Source of the DNA: Mycolicibacterium sp. P1-18
GTDB taxonomy: Bacteria > Actinomycetota > Actinomycetes > Mycobacteriales > Mycobacteriaceae
NCBI RefSeq assembly: GCF_008329535.1
Contig: NZ_NPKR01000008.1
Location: 1-64,000 of the forward strand
Length of the DNA: 64,000 nt
Direction: 5' to 3'
Under the pieces are notes generated by a model. The model searched no databases. It saw only the letters and a program-made list of their open reading frames with translations, and was not told the DNA's origin. A program made the position numbers and the translations under genes. Below are positions 1 through 7,151 of the stretch, in pieces (positions within the stretch are counted from its first letter, which is position 1; each line of letters opens with the position of its first letter).

Positions 1-183
1 CTGATCGTGGTCAACCGATTGCGCTGGCACGAACCCACCAAGGCCTACGTGGTCCGCCGAACCGCCGAGGGCAAGACCAAGAAGGAGATCATCCGCTGCC
101 TCAAACGCGCCGTCGTCCGCGAGCTCTACCGAGCACTCCAAGCAGATTTAGCGGGGCCGGAACTGGTACTTGACGCTGCATAG
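1..183 (+). mobile_element. IS110-family transposase, C-terminal fragment (runs off the left edge)
   Basis: Frame 1 is open from the first base to TAG at 181-183 and encodes about 60 residues. The stretch RRTAEGKTKKEIIRCLKR (fragment residues 19-36), followed by a short tail, is the typical end of IS110/IS116/IS902-type DEDD transposases, in which this basic helix closes the protein. The family moves through circular intermediates and usually lacks terminal inverted repeats, so the element's right end cannot be read from an inverted repeat here. Directly downstream lies part of a 13E12 gene, which suggests that the element's right end is at about 184-190. The rest of the element is outside the window. 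Confidence 0.8.
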
Positions 184-532
184 GAGCATCCACACGATTC
201 CGTGGCCGTGCGGACCGACGGCGGCGTCGAATCTGAAATGCCTGTGCCGTCGACACCACTTGCTGAAGACGTTCTGGGGTGGCGAGAACGGTTGGCGCGA
301 GGAGCAACTCGACGACGGCACCGTCATATGGACGGCACCCGACGGCCGTCAGTACGTCACCACACCGGGCAGCCGGTTGCTGTTCCCCGAACTGTCCGAA
401 CCGACCGCGACGGTGGTTGCTACCGGGGTGCCTTCGAAGCACGAGTCGGGGCTGACCATGCCGCGCCGCAAGACCACCCGTGCCCTGGACCGCGCGAGCA
501 GCATCCACCGCGAACGCGACGCGAACGCTTGA
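184..532 (+). pseudogene. 13E12-repeat family (DUF222/HNH) protein, 3' remnant interrupted by IS110-type element
   Basis: The open frame carries the conserved end of mycobacterial 13E12-family proteins: HTIPWP, GPTAASNLKCLCRRHHLLKT, then the PDGRQYVTTPGSRLLFP-type tail. This is the HNH nuclease-like part, with its Cys and His-His residues. The long N-terminal DUF222 region is absent: homology starts abruptly at about 188, just after the transposase stop codon, where intact members read DHTIPWP. A TTG at 170 could open the frame, but it would lie inside the transposase. The simplest reading is a full-length gene cut by the insertion element, leaving only this tail. Stop TGA at 530-532. Confidence 0.75.
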
Positions 533-548
533 GACCGACGACGGTCGC

Positions 549-992
549 TCAGACGACGCCGGTGGCGTCGAACATCCACGACATGTCGGCGTTGGCGAAG
601 TCCTCCAGCCAGCTCGGCGGGGCGTGGTTGGCCAGCGCGCTCATGTCCCAGTAGTCCTTCCAGAGCGAGATCTTGCCGTCCTCGACCCGGTGGACGGTGA
701 CGAACCGGAGCACCGCCGATTCACCGGTCGCCCAATGCCATTCCTCGTGGTGCTCGTACATGGCGTCGGCGCCGTCGACGACCAACAACCCGGTGAAGTT
801 CTCGTAGGACGCCAGCGGCTCCAGGCCGATCTTGAGTCGCTTGACGATGTCGTCGGGCCCCTTGGCGGCGGCCGTCGGCCCCACGGGTACGTCGAGGTAG
901 ATGCACTCCTCGGAGAGGTACGACTTCAACGCCTCCCAGTCGCGCGCGGACAGGGCCGCCCACATGCCGAGCACGGTATCCTCAACCGACAC
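549..992 (-). CDS. SnoaL/limonene-epoxide-hydrolase-like (NTF2-fold) protein
   Basis: 147 residues starting at GTG 992-990, preceded by an AGAAGGACGAG ribosome site. The start lies inside the 3' end of the upstream amidohydrolase gene (overlap 982-992), which implies translational coupling. Motifs fit the NTF2-like cone fold of limonene-1,2-epoxide hydrolase and SnoaL-type proteins: a first helix LGMWAALSARDWEALKSYL, GLEPLASYENFTGLLVV, and a WRF/VTVHRVEDGKISLWKDYWD-type final strand. Family members are epoxide hydrolases, ketosteroid-isomerase-like enzymes or ligand-binding proteins, and the substrate cannot be told. The C-terminal Asp-Tyr-Trp-Asp is typical of the epoxide-hydrolase-like branch. 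Confidence 0.75.
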   Translation of the reverse strand: MSVEDTVLGMWAALSARDWEALKSYLSEECIYLDVPVGPTAAAKGPDDIVKRLKIGLEPLASYENFTGLLVVDGADAMYEHHEEWHWATGESAVLRFVTVHRVEDGKISLWKDYWDMSALANHAPPSWLEDFANADMSWMFDATGVV

Positions 993-2772
993 TGGACAAC
1001 TCGTCCTTCTCCGCGGGTACGGCGGGGGACTGGTGCGCGGCGCGCAGGAAGCGTCCCGTGCGGTGTCTGCCGACCAGGTCGGTGGGCTCGCCGTCCAGGA
1101 ACACCGGCCGGCCCCCGACGAACACCGCCCGCACGGTTTCGCGGTTGCGGTTGACCATGCGGGACAACCCGCCGTACTGGGCGACGGACTCCTCTGCGTA
1201 GGCGTCCAGGCGTTCGTCGAGGCAGGCCGGGTCGACGATCGCGACGTCGGCACGATCACCGATCCGCAGGTGCCCGGCGTCGAGGCGGTACCAGTCGGCC
1301 AATTCGCCGGTCAGTCGGTGCACCGCCTGCTCGACGGTCATGAACGGCGTGCCTGCGGCGTCGGCGTCCCTGACGTGGCGCAGCAACCTCAAACCCATGT
1401 TGTAGAAGGCCATGTTCCGCAGGTGGGCACCGGCGTCGGAGAACCCCATCTGCACGCCGGGGTCACGCGCCAGCTTCTTGAGCACCTCGGGCCGGTGATT
1501 GGAGATCGTGGTGCGCCACCGCAGCGCCGCGCCGTGCTCCAACACCAGGTCCAGGAAGGCGTCCACCGGGTGAAGGCCGCCGCGCTCGACGCCGACCTGA
1601 CCGAAGGACTTCCCGACGACACTCGCGTCCGGGCACTCGACGATGTCGGCGTCGAAGAAGTCGCGGTGCCACACCCGCACACCGAACTTGCTCTCGTACT
1701 CCTTGCGGAACCGTCGACGGTAGTCCTCGTCGCGCATCATCTCGTTGCGTTCGACCTCGTCGCGCAGATGCAGCGCCGCGGCGCCCGCCCCGAACTCCTC
1801 GAAGATCACCAGGTCGATGCCGTCGGCGTACACCTCGAACGGCACGGGCAGGTGCTGCCAGCGGAAGTTCCCCCCAAGCCGGTTGACCAGCCTGGCGACC
1901 GGACCCATCATCGCGATCGCGTACGGGTTGGACTTGACGTCGGCCGCCGACAGCAGGCTGGTCTTGAGCGGGTTGCGGAGCACGCCGAGGGACTGCGCGA
2001 TCTGCGACGCCAGATTGACCGGGTTCTCGATGTTGGGTCCCGACTGCAGGACGCGACCGGCCTTGCGCAGCAACGACTTCAACCGGCGTTGCTCCCGGGC
2101 CCCGGCGTAGGTCGACGGCAGGGTGCGCGAGCGGCAGACGTCGCCGTCGAGCTTGTCGAAGAGCAACTGCATCGACGACATCCCCACGAAGCCGGCCCGC
2201 AGGGCCTCGGCGAGCATGCGCTCCATCTCCGCCTGCTCCACCCGGCTGGGACGCTCGCGCTTGCGCGTCGCGCGGTCGAGTCCCATCACCGCGGTGCGCA
2301 TGTCGGAGTGGCCGATGAACGCGGCGAGATTGGGTCCCAACGGCAGCGTTTCGAGCGCCTCGACGTACTCCTCGCAGGTGCGCCACGTCTTGCGCCCGTC
2401 GACAGCGGCGATGACGTGCTCGCGGGGGATGGCCTCGACGCGGCCGAACAGGTCCCCTGCCTGGGTGCCGTCGACGTGAATCGTGGACAGCGAGCAGGAG
2501 CCGAGCATCACCGTGGTGACGCCGTGGCGGAGGGACTCGGATAGCGCCGGTCCGTTGAGCACTTCGACGTCGTAATGCGTGTGGATGTCCAGCAGGCCCG
2601 GCAGCACCCACAGCCCGGTGGCGTCGACGACGCGGGGGCAGTCGGTCGCGTCGAGATCGTCGGCCGAGACGGCCACCACGTGGCCGGCCCGGATGCCGAT
2701 GTTGCGGACCGCGGACGCCGCGCCGGTGCCGTCGAACCAGCGGCCGTTGCGGATGATCGTGTCGTACGTCAC
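982..2772 (-). CDS. Amidohydrolase family 3 protein (N-acyl-D-amino-acid deacylase-like)
   Basis: About 596 residues from GTG 2772. The start is uncertain because the best Shine-Dalgarno-like GGCGGA abuts it; a TTG about eight codons upstream is an alternative. The order TYDTIIRNGRWFDGTG, then DIHTHYD (metal-binding His-x-His, about residue 60), GVTTVMLGSC and, near the C-terminus, FSDAGAHLRN is that of D-aminoacylase-type metal-dependent hydrolases, which are cytosolic and cleave N-acyl or cyclic amide bonds. The exact substrate is unknown. It lies between an SDR gene (64 bases upstream) and the overlapping SnoaL gene, so the three probably form one transcript acting on the same compound. 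Confidence 0.8.
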   Translation of the reverse strand: MTYDTIIRNGRWFDGTGAASAVRNIGIRAGHVVAVSADDLDATDCPRVVDATGLWVLPGLLDIHTHYDVEVLNGPALSESLRHGVTTVMLGSCSLSTIHVDGTQAGDLFGRVEAIPREHVIAAVDGRKTWRTCEEYVEALETLPLGPNLAAFIGHSDMRTAVMGLDRATRKRERPSRVEQAEMERMLAEALRAGFVGMSSMQLLFDKLDGDVCRSRTLPSTYAGAREQRRLKSLLRKAGRVLQSGPNIENPVNLASQIAQSLGVLRNPLKTSLLSAADVKSNPYAIAMMGPVARLVNRLGGNFRWQHLPVPFEVYADGIDLVIFEEFGAGAAALHLRDEVERNEMMRDEDYRRRFRKEYESKFGVRVWHRDFFDADIVECPDASVVGKSFGQVGVERGGLHPVDAFLDLVLEHGAALRWRTTISNHRPEVLKKLARDPGVQMGFSDAGAHLRNMAFYNMGLRLLRHVRDADAAGTPFMTVEQAVHRLTGELADWYRLDAGHLRIGDRADVAIVDPACLDERLDAYAEESVAQYGGLSRMVNRNRETVRAVFVGGRPVFLDGEPTDLVGRHRTGRFLRAAHQSPAVPAEKDELSSVG

Positions 2773-2836
2773 TCCGCCATAGAACAGCCGCAAGGCACCC
2801 GTGTCAACGAAATCGTGAACAGATCGCCGAAAATGT

Positions 2837-3763
2837 CTACTGCTCGGCCCAGGCGTCGGGCTGACGGCCGTCGACGTCGGTGAAGCCGTACTCGCGGGCG
2901 AGTTGCACCGAACTGGCCGACCGCTGATTCCAGCGCGCCCGGTCGGGGTCGGCCGCGATGGCCGCCACCCCACGGCCGAGGAACCGCGGCGACTCGGATT
3001 CGGTGAAGGACGGCGGCGCGACCGGCCCGCCGTCGGCGCGCAGCGGATCCAGGGCGTCACGCCAATTCGTCGGCCCGACGCCGTAGTTGTCGAGCATCAT
3101 CTCCGACCGCAGCCAACCGGGGGTGACGGCCACGGCCACGCATCCGAACGGCGCGAGGTCATGGCCTTGGCTGAACGCGATCCGGTTCACCGACACCTTG
3201 GCCAGGTCGTAGAACGCCGACAGCCGGTAGTGCTGCGCGTTGAACTCGGCCGTCCCGTCGGTGACCTCGACCAGCAGGCCACCGGGGCGACTGATCAGCA
3301 GCGGCAACAAGCAGTGGGAGGTGATCAGGTGGGTGTCGACTCCGAGTCGAAGGATGCGCAGACCGTCGGACAGGTCGTGCTCCCACATCGGCCGGTTCCA
3401 CGTCGACGGTGGCCCCTTCAAGATCTCGGCGCCCCAGATGTCGTTGACGACGACGTCGACGACGCCGTAGTCGGAACGCAGACGTTCCGCCAGCGCCCGC
3501 ACCTGGTCCACGTCGAGGTGATCGGTCGGGATCGCGACGCCCACCCCACCCAGTTCGTCGACGAGTTGCGCTGTCTCCTCGACGGTTTCGGGCCGGTCGT
3601 AATCGGATTTCAGTTGGACGGTCGAACTGGTTCTGCCCGTGCAGACGACCGTCGCACCCGCCTCGCCGAGCGCCGCGGCGATGCCACGGCCCGCGCCGCG
3701 GGTGGCCCCGGCGACGACGGCGACGCGCCCGCTGAGGGCGCGGCTGCCCGCTGGGGTGATCAT
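2837..3763 (-). CDS. Short-chain dehydrogenase/reductase
   Basis: 308 residues from ATG 3763. The nucleotide-binding motif GATRGAG is at about residues 19-25, and YDLAK supplies the catalytic Tyr-x3-Lys. A typical SDR NNAG is replaced by VVNDIWG, as in the atypical SDRs annotated as oxidoreductases in actinobacteria. The protein is longer than the classical 250 residues because of a C-terminal extension of about 50 residues. It is the first gene of the minus-strand unit with the amidohydrolase and SnoaL-like protein, and is divergent from the secreted dienelactone hydrolase with 69 bases between starts, where both promoters must lie. NAD(P) preference and substrate are unknown. Confidence 0.85.
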   Translation of the reverse strand: MITPAGSRALSGRVAVVAGATRGAGRGIAAALGEAGATVVCTGRTSSTVQLKSDYDRPETVEETAQLVDELGGVGVAIPTDHLDVDQVRALAERLRSDYGVVDVVVNDIWGAEILKGPPSTWNRPMWEHDLSDGLRILRLGVDTHLITSHCLLPLLISRPGGLLVEVTDGTAEFNAQHYRLSAFYDLAKVSVNRIAFSQGHDLAPFGCVAVAVTPGWLRSEMMLDNYGVGPTNWRDALDPLRADGGPVAPPSFTESESPRFLGRGVAAIAADPDRARWNQRSASSVQLAREYGFTDVDGRQPDAWAEQ

Positions 3764-3832
3764 GACGTCGAGTATCAGGCGTCGGAGGCGTCTGCCATCG
3801 CAAGTTGGGGAATTGCGGGCATACTCGGTTCG

Positions 3833-4759
3833 GTGACTCCGCTGCAGCGTTACATCGCCGAAGAGATCGCAACCGACCACGTCGAGGGGCTGATGTCCCG
3901 CCGCGAGGCCTTCCGGAGGCTGGCGCTGATGGGGGTGGGCGCCGCGGCGGCCTCGTCGCTCATCGCCGCGTGCAGTTCGGCGGACACCTCCGCCGACGGC
4001 ACGCCCACCGCCGACGCGCCGGTGACCTCGAGCGGCGCGGCGACCGAGAAGGCGCCGCCGCCCGGGATCGAGAACGCCCTCGAGACCCAACCTGTCACGT
4101 GGGCGGGACCCCGCGGCGAACTGCAGGGGGCGTGGGCTGCGGCCCAGACCCCGAAGGGTGCGGTGCTGGTCATCCACGAGAACAAGGGCCTCACCGACTG
4201 GGCGCGTTCTGTCGCGGGGCGCTTCGCCGGGATCGGGTACTCCAGCCTCGCGGTCGACCTGCTCTCGGCCGAGGGTGGCACCGCGAAGTTCACCGATCCG
4301 GCCGAGGCCACCGCGGCGCTGAGCAAGATCTCCCCGCAGGACTTCGTCGCCGACCTGAAGTCGGGCGTCGAGGAGCTTCAGCGCCGCACGCCAGGGGTCA
4401 AGGTGGCCGCCGTCGGATTCTGCATGGGCGGCGGACTGGTGTGGCAATTGCTCGCGGCGGGGGAGCCGCAGTTGGCGGCCGCGGTGCCGTTCTACGGTCC
4501 GACGCCCGACGACGCGGACTTCGCTGGCTCCAAGGACGTAGCCGTGCTGGCGTTCTACGGCTCCAAGGACGCCCGGGTGACCGGCACCAAGGATGCCGCC
4601 CAGCAGGCTCTCGACAAGGCCGGGGTGGTCAACGAATTGGTCGTGGAACAGGGTGCCGACCACGCGTTCTTCAACGACACCGGGGAGCGGTACGACCCGA
4701 CGGCCGCCGCGGACGCGTGGCAGCGCGTGCAGGCCTGGTTCACCAAGTACGTCGGTTAG
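3833..4759 (+). CDS. Dienelactone-hydrolase family protein, exported (Tat/lipoprotein signal)
   Basis: 308 residues from GTG 3833. An N-terminal stretch of about 20 residues precedes a twin-arginine motif (MSRREAFRRLALMG) followed by a hydrophobic segment and the lipobox-like LIAACSS, so the product is probably a Tat-exported lipoprotein. The mature part is an alpha/beta hydrolase of the dienelactone hydrolase family: nucleophile Cys in VGFCMGGG, the acid Asp in FYGSKDARV, and His in GADHAFFND. These enzymes hydrolyse lactones or esters, and the physiological substrate outside the cell membrane is not known. A Ser/Ala/Thr/Pro-rich linker (about residues 45-75) separates anchor and catalytic domain. 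Confidence 0.85.
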   Translation: MTPLQRYIAEEIATDHVEGLMSRREAFRRLALMGVGAAAASSLIAACSSADTSADGTPTADAPVTSSGAATEKAPPPGIENALETQPVTWAGPRGELQGAWAAAQTPKGAVLVIHENKGLTDWARSVAGRFAGIGYSSLAVDLLSAEGGTAKFTDPAEATAALSKISPQDFVADLKSGVEELQRRTPGVKVAAVGFCMGGGLVWQLLAAGEPQLAAAVPFYGPTPDDADFAGSKDVAVLAFYGSKDARVTGTKDAAQQALDKAGVVNELVVEQGADHAFFNDTGERYDPTAAADAWQRVQAWFTKYVG

Positions 4760-4774
4760 CCAGATCTACGAGGC

Positions 4775-4801
4775 GGTTTGAAGATCGGCCGGCCCGGGCA
4801 A
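4775..4801 (+). promoter_or_regulatory. Possible SigF-type promoter (GGTTT-N16-GGGCAA)
   Basis: GGTTT at 4775-4779 and GGGCAA at 4796-4801 are separated by 16 bases. The mycobacterial SigF consensus is GGTTT-N15-17-GGGTAT, so the -35 matches fully and the -10 matches four of six. It lies 55 bases before the coiled-coil membrane protein gene. Such a short motif can occur by chance in GC-rich DNA, so support is weak. Confidence 0.3.
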
Positions 4802-4855
4802 TCCCCCTTCCAGCGAGCGCGTCAATAAAGGCGCGCCGAGTCGAAGGAGCCGGAC

Positions 4856-5353
4856 ATGAGCACCAACACCGTCATCGCGATCGTCGTGGCCGTCGTGGTG
4901 GTCCTGCTGTTGATCCTGGGCCTGTCGTTCATGGCACGCAGCGCCCGGGACAAGAAGCGCCGCGCCGAGGCCGACCGGATCCGGGACGAAGCCCGCGAGG
5001 AGAGCGCGCGGGTCGAGAAGCGCGAGGCCATCGCCGCCGAGACCGAGGCCAAGGCGCGCGCCGCCGCCGCCGAGGCCGAGGCCAAGGCAGCCGAAGCGGC
5101 CCGGCTCAGCGACCGCGCCGCCAGCCATCGGAACGAGGCGGCGTCGTCGCGCGAAGAGCTCGACTCCAAGTTTCAGCACGCCGACTCGCTGGACCCGCGC
5201 CGCAAGGACGACGCCGACGCCGCGTACGCCCTCGCCGAGAAGGAGCGTGCCAAGCACGAGGACGTTCGCCACGACGGACTGACCGCCGAGCGCGACGGCC
5301 TTCAGCCCACCGAGCGCACGGAGCGCGACCCGCAGCACCGCGTCGTCAACTAG
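4856..5353 (+). CDS. Single-pass membrane protein with long alanine/glutamate-rich coiled coil
   Basis: 165 residues. One N-terminal transmembrane helix (about residues 5-27, AIVVAVVVVLLLILGLSFMA) is followed by a highly charged Ala/Glu/Arg-rich segment (about residues 30-105) that should form a continuous coiled coil, then a hydrophilic tail rich in Asp, Arg and Glu. There is no catalytic motif. The ATG start has an AAGGAGCC ribosome site. I do not recognise a named family; similar small coiled-coil membrane proteins are common in mycobacteria and may have envelope or stress roles. A possible SigF-type promoter lies upstream, which would fit a stress protein. Confidence 0.75.
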   Translation: MSTNTVIAIVVAVVVVLLLILGLSFMARSARDKKRRAEADRIRDEAREESARVEKREAIAAETEAKARAAAAEAEAKAAEAARLSDRAASHRNEAASSREELDSKFQHADSLDPRRKDDADAAYALAEKERAKHEDVRHDGLTAERDGLQPTERTERDPQHRVVN

Positions 5354-5361
5354 GGCGCAAG

Positions 5362-6645
5362 CTAGCTCGGCGGAGTCCACGCGACGGGCAGTCGCTTGAT
5401 GCCGTGGATGAACGCCGACTGCAGCCGGGCCGGATCCTCGACCGCCGTCAGGTCGGGGATCCGCCGGTGCAGCTCCTCGAAGGCGACCGTGATTTCACGC
5501 CGCGCGAGATTCGCCCCTAGGCAGAAGTGGGCGCCGCCGCCACCGAAGCCGACGTGCGGGTTCGGATGGCGCCGCACGTCGAAGGTGAACGGATCCTCGA
5601 ACTTCGCGTCGTCCCGATTGGCCGACCCGTACCAGAGCGTGACCTTGTCGCCCTCGGCCAGAGTCACCCCGCTGAGCTCGGTTTCCTGGGTGACCGTGCG
5701 CCGCATGTAGGCCACGGGCGACGCCCAGCGCACGACCTCCTCGACGGCGGTCGGTGCGACGGCGTCGTAGTCGTCCCACCAGACGTCCCGCTGCTCCGGG
5801 TACTGGCTCAACGCCAGCACGCCGTGGCTTATCGCGTTGCGGGTGGTCTCGTTGCCCGCCACCACCAGCAGAATGAAGAACGACGCCACCTCGGCCGAGG
5901 TCAGGCGCTCGCCGTCGAGCTCGGCCTGCACCAGGCTGGTCGTGAGATCGTCACCTGGCCGCGCCCGCCGGTCGTCGGCGAGGGCGGCGGCGTAGGCGCC
6001 GATGTCCATGGCCACCTTGACGAATTCGTCGAAGTCGGCGGTGATCTCGGGGTCTCCGAAGCCCAGAATCACGTTCGTCCAGTGGAAGACGTTCTGGTGC
6101 TCGGCCTCGGGGATGCCCATCATGTCGCAGATGATCTGCAGGGGCAGCGGGCCGGCCAAGGCTGCGACCAGGTCGCACGAGCCGTCGGGATGGTCGGTGA
6201 TCATCGCCTGCACCAGCCGGCGCGCGCGATCCCGGACCGAGTCCTCGATCCGCGCGAGAACCCTTGGCGTGAAGGCACTTCGGACGATGTTGCGTAACCG
6301 GGTGTGGCGTGGGTCGTCCATGGCGATCATGGAGCCGAAGTACTCGGCCAGCTCGGGAGACTGGTCACCGATCACGATGCCCTGTGCGGAGCTGAAGATC
6401 TCTGGATGCCGGCTGGCGTGGAACACGTCGTCGTAGCGGGTGACCGCCCAATGCCCCCGACCCTGCTCAAAGCCGTCCTGGACGAACTCCGGGTGCTTCG
6501 ACACCGGTGCCTCGCGCCGCAGCGTGGCGAAGGCGCCTTCGCGCACGTCGTCGTCGGCGGCCCAGAAGTCCCACGAGCCGAGATTGACGTCGGAGAGCGC
6601 GATGTCGGGCGGCGTCGCCCCGTTGACACGTGTCGAGATACCCAC
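5362..6645 (-). CDS. cyp124: Cytochrome P450 CYP124-type (omega-hydroxylase of methyl-branched lipids and sterols)
   Basis: 427 residues from GTG 6645; this start is chosen because the sequence VGISTRVNG aligns with the start of the Mycobacterium tuberculosis enzyme. Key features are EYFGSMIAMDDPRHTRLR, the I-helix oxygen-binding motif VVAGNETTRNA, and the haem-binding loop GFGGGGAHFCLGANLAR with the Cys ligand. Overall similarity to CYP124 as I recall it is very high, including PLPLQIICDMMGIPEA and FHWTNVILGFGDP. CYP124 hydroxylates the terminal carbon of methyl-branched fatty acids, phytanate-like chains and the cholesterol side chain. It converges on the coiled-coil gene with 8 bases between stops and follows a conserved small gene. 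Confidence 0.92.
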   Translation of the reverse strand: MGISTRVNGATPPDIALSDVNLGSWDFWAADDDVREGAFATLRREAPVSKHPEFVQDGFEQGRGHWAVTRYDDVFHASRHPEIFSSAQGIVIGDQSPELAEYFGSMIAMDDPRHTRLRNIVRSAFTPRVLARIEDSVRDRARRLVQAMITDHPDGSCDLVAALAGPLPLQIICDMMGIPEAEHQNVFHWTNVILGFGDPEITADFDEFVKVAMDIGAYAAALADDRRARPGDDLTTSLVQAELDGERLTSAEVASFFILLVVAGNETTRNAISHGVLALSQYPEQRDVWWDDYDAVAPTAVEEVVRWASPVAYMRRTVTQETELSGVTLAEGDKVTLWYGSANRDDAKFEDPFTFDVRRHPNPHVGFGGGGAHFCLGANLARREITVAFEELHRRIPDLTAVEDPARLQSAFIHGIKRLPVAWTPPS

Positions 6646-6661
6646 GTCGCCGAGCGTAGCG

Positions 6662-7057
6662 TCAGGGCCGCGCTTCGTGCCCCGATCGGCCACGAGTGCG
6701 TCGGTCTTCCTTCATGTTCGCCTCGAACAGGTGCCGTTCGCCGCCGACCAGGTCGTCGCGCACCCGGCGGTCGTGCTCGCGGAACGCGGTCCAGTAGCCG
6801 TCGTCGAACTCCTCGACGATCTGGAACGTCCACCGACCGTGCAGCACGTTGCGTCCGACCAGGTCGGTCTCGAGCCGGTCGGCCACCTCGCCGTGCCCGG
6901 CCGCGCGCAACTCGTCGCAAGCCTCGCCCAGCGTCAGGTCGGCGTGTCCCATCAACTGGTGGAACGAATACAAGTGTCCGCGGGCGCGTTCGACGTACTC
7001 GAGGGCCTCGGAGACCTTCCCTACCGCGGCGATGGTGTCGTCGTCGTTGACTGTCAC
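6662..7057 (-). CDS. Conserved hypothetical protein upstream of cyp124
   Basis: 131 residues from GTG 7057 (sequence VTVNDDDTIAAVG). The protein is soluble, without signal or membrane segment, helical and rich in charged residues, with a central GHADLTLGEACDELRAAGH stretch and conserved-looking RWTFQIVEEFDDGYW. I recognise no domain with a known function; the steady codon use and the match of its frame to GC3 bias support a real gene. It ends 16 bases before the start of cyp124, so the two are likely cotranscribed. The arginine-rich tail is probably disordered. Confidence 0.7.
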   Translation of the reverse strand: MTVNDDDTIAAVGKVSEALEYVERARGHLYSFHQLMGHADLTLGEACDELRAAGHGEVADRLETDLVGRNVLHGRWTFQIVEEFDDGYWTAFREHDRRVRDDLVGGERHLFEANMKEDRRTRGRSGHEARP

Positions 7058-7151
7058 GCAGGGCTGATACCCCCTGTGCCGGCCACCCAACCGCGCTCCG
7101 CATTCCGGCGATGACCTGCGCGCGACCGCCGGTCCGTGGTAGCACCGACGG

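Noticed and set aside
901..2544. A 547-residue plus-strand open frame opposite the amidohydrolase gene
   Set aside because: Its translation is a GC-rich shadow with runs of Val, Arg, Gly and His and no recognisable domain. The minus-strand gene has clear catalytic motifs over the same stretch.
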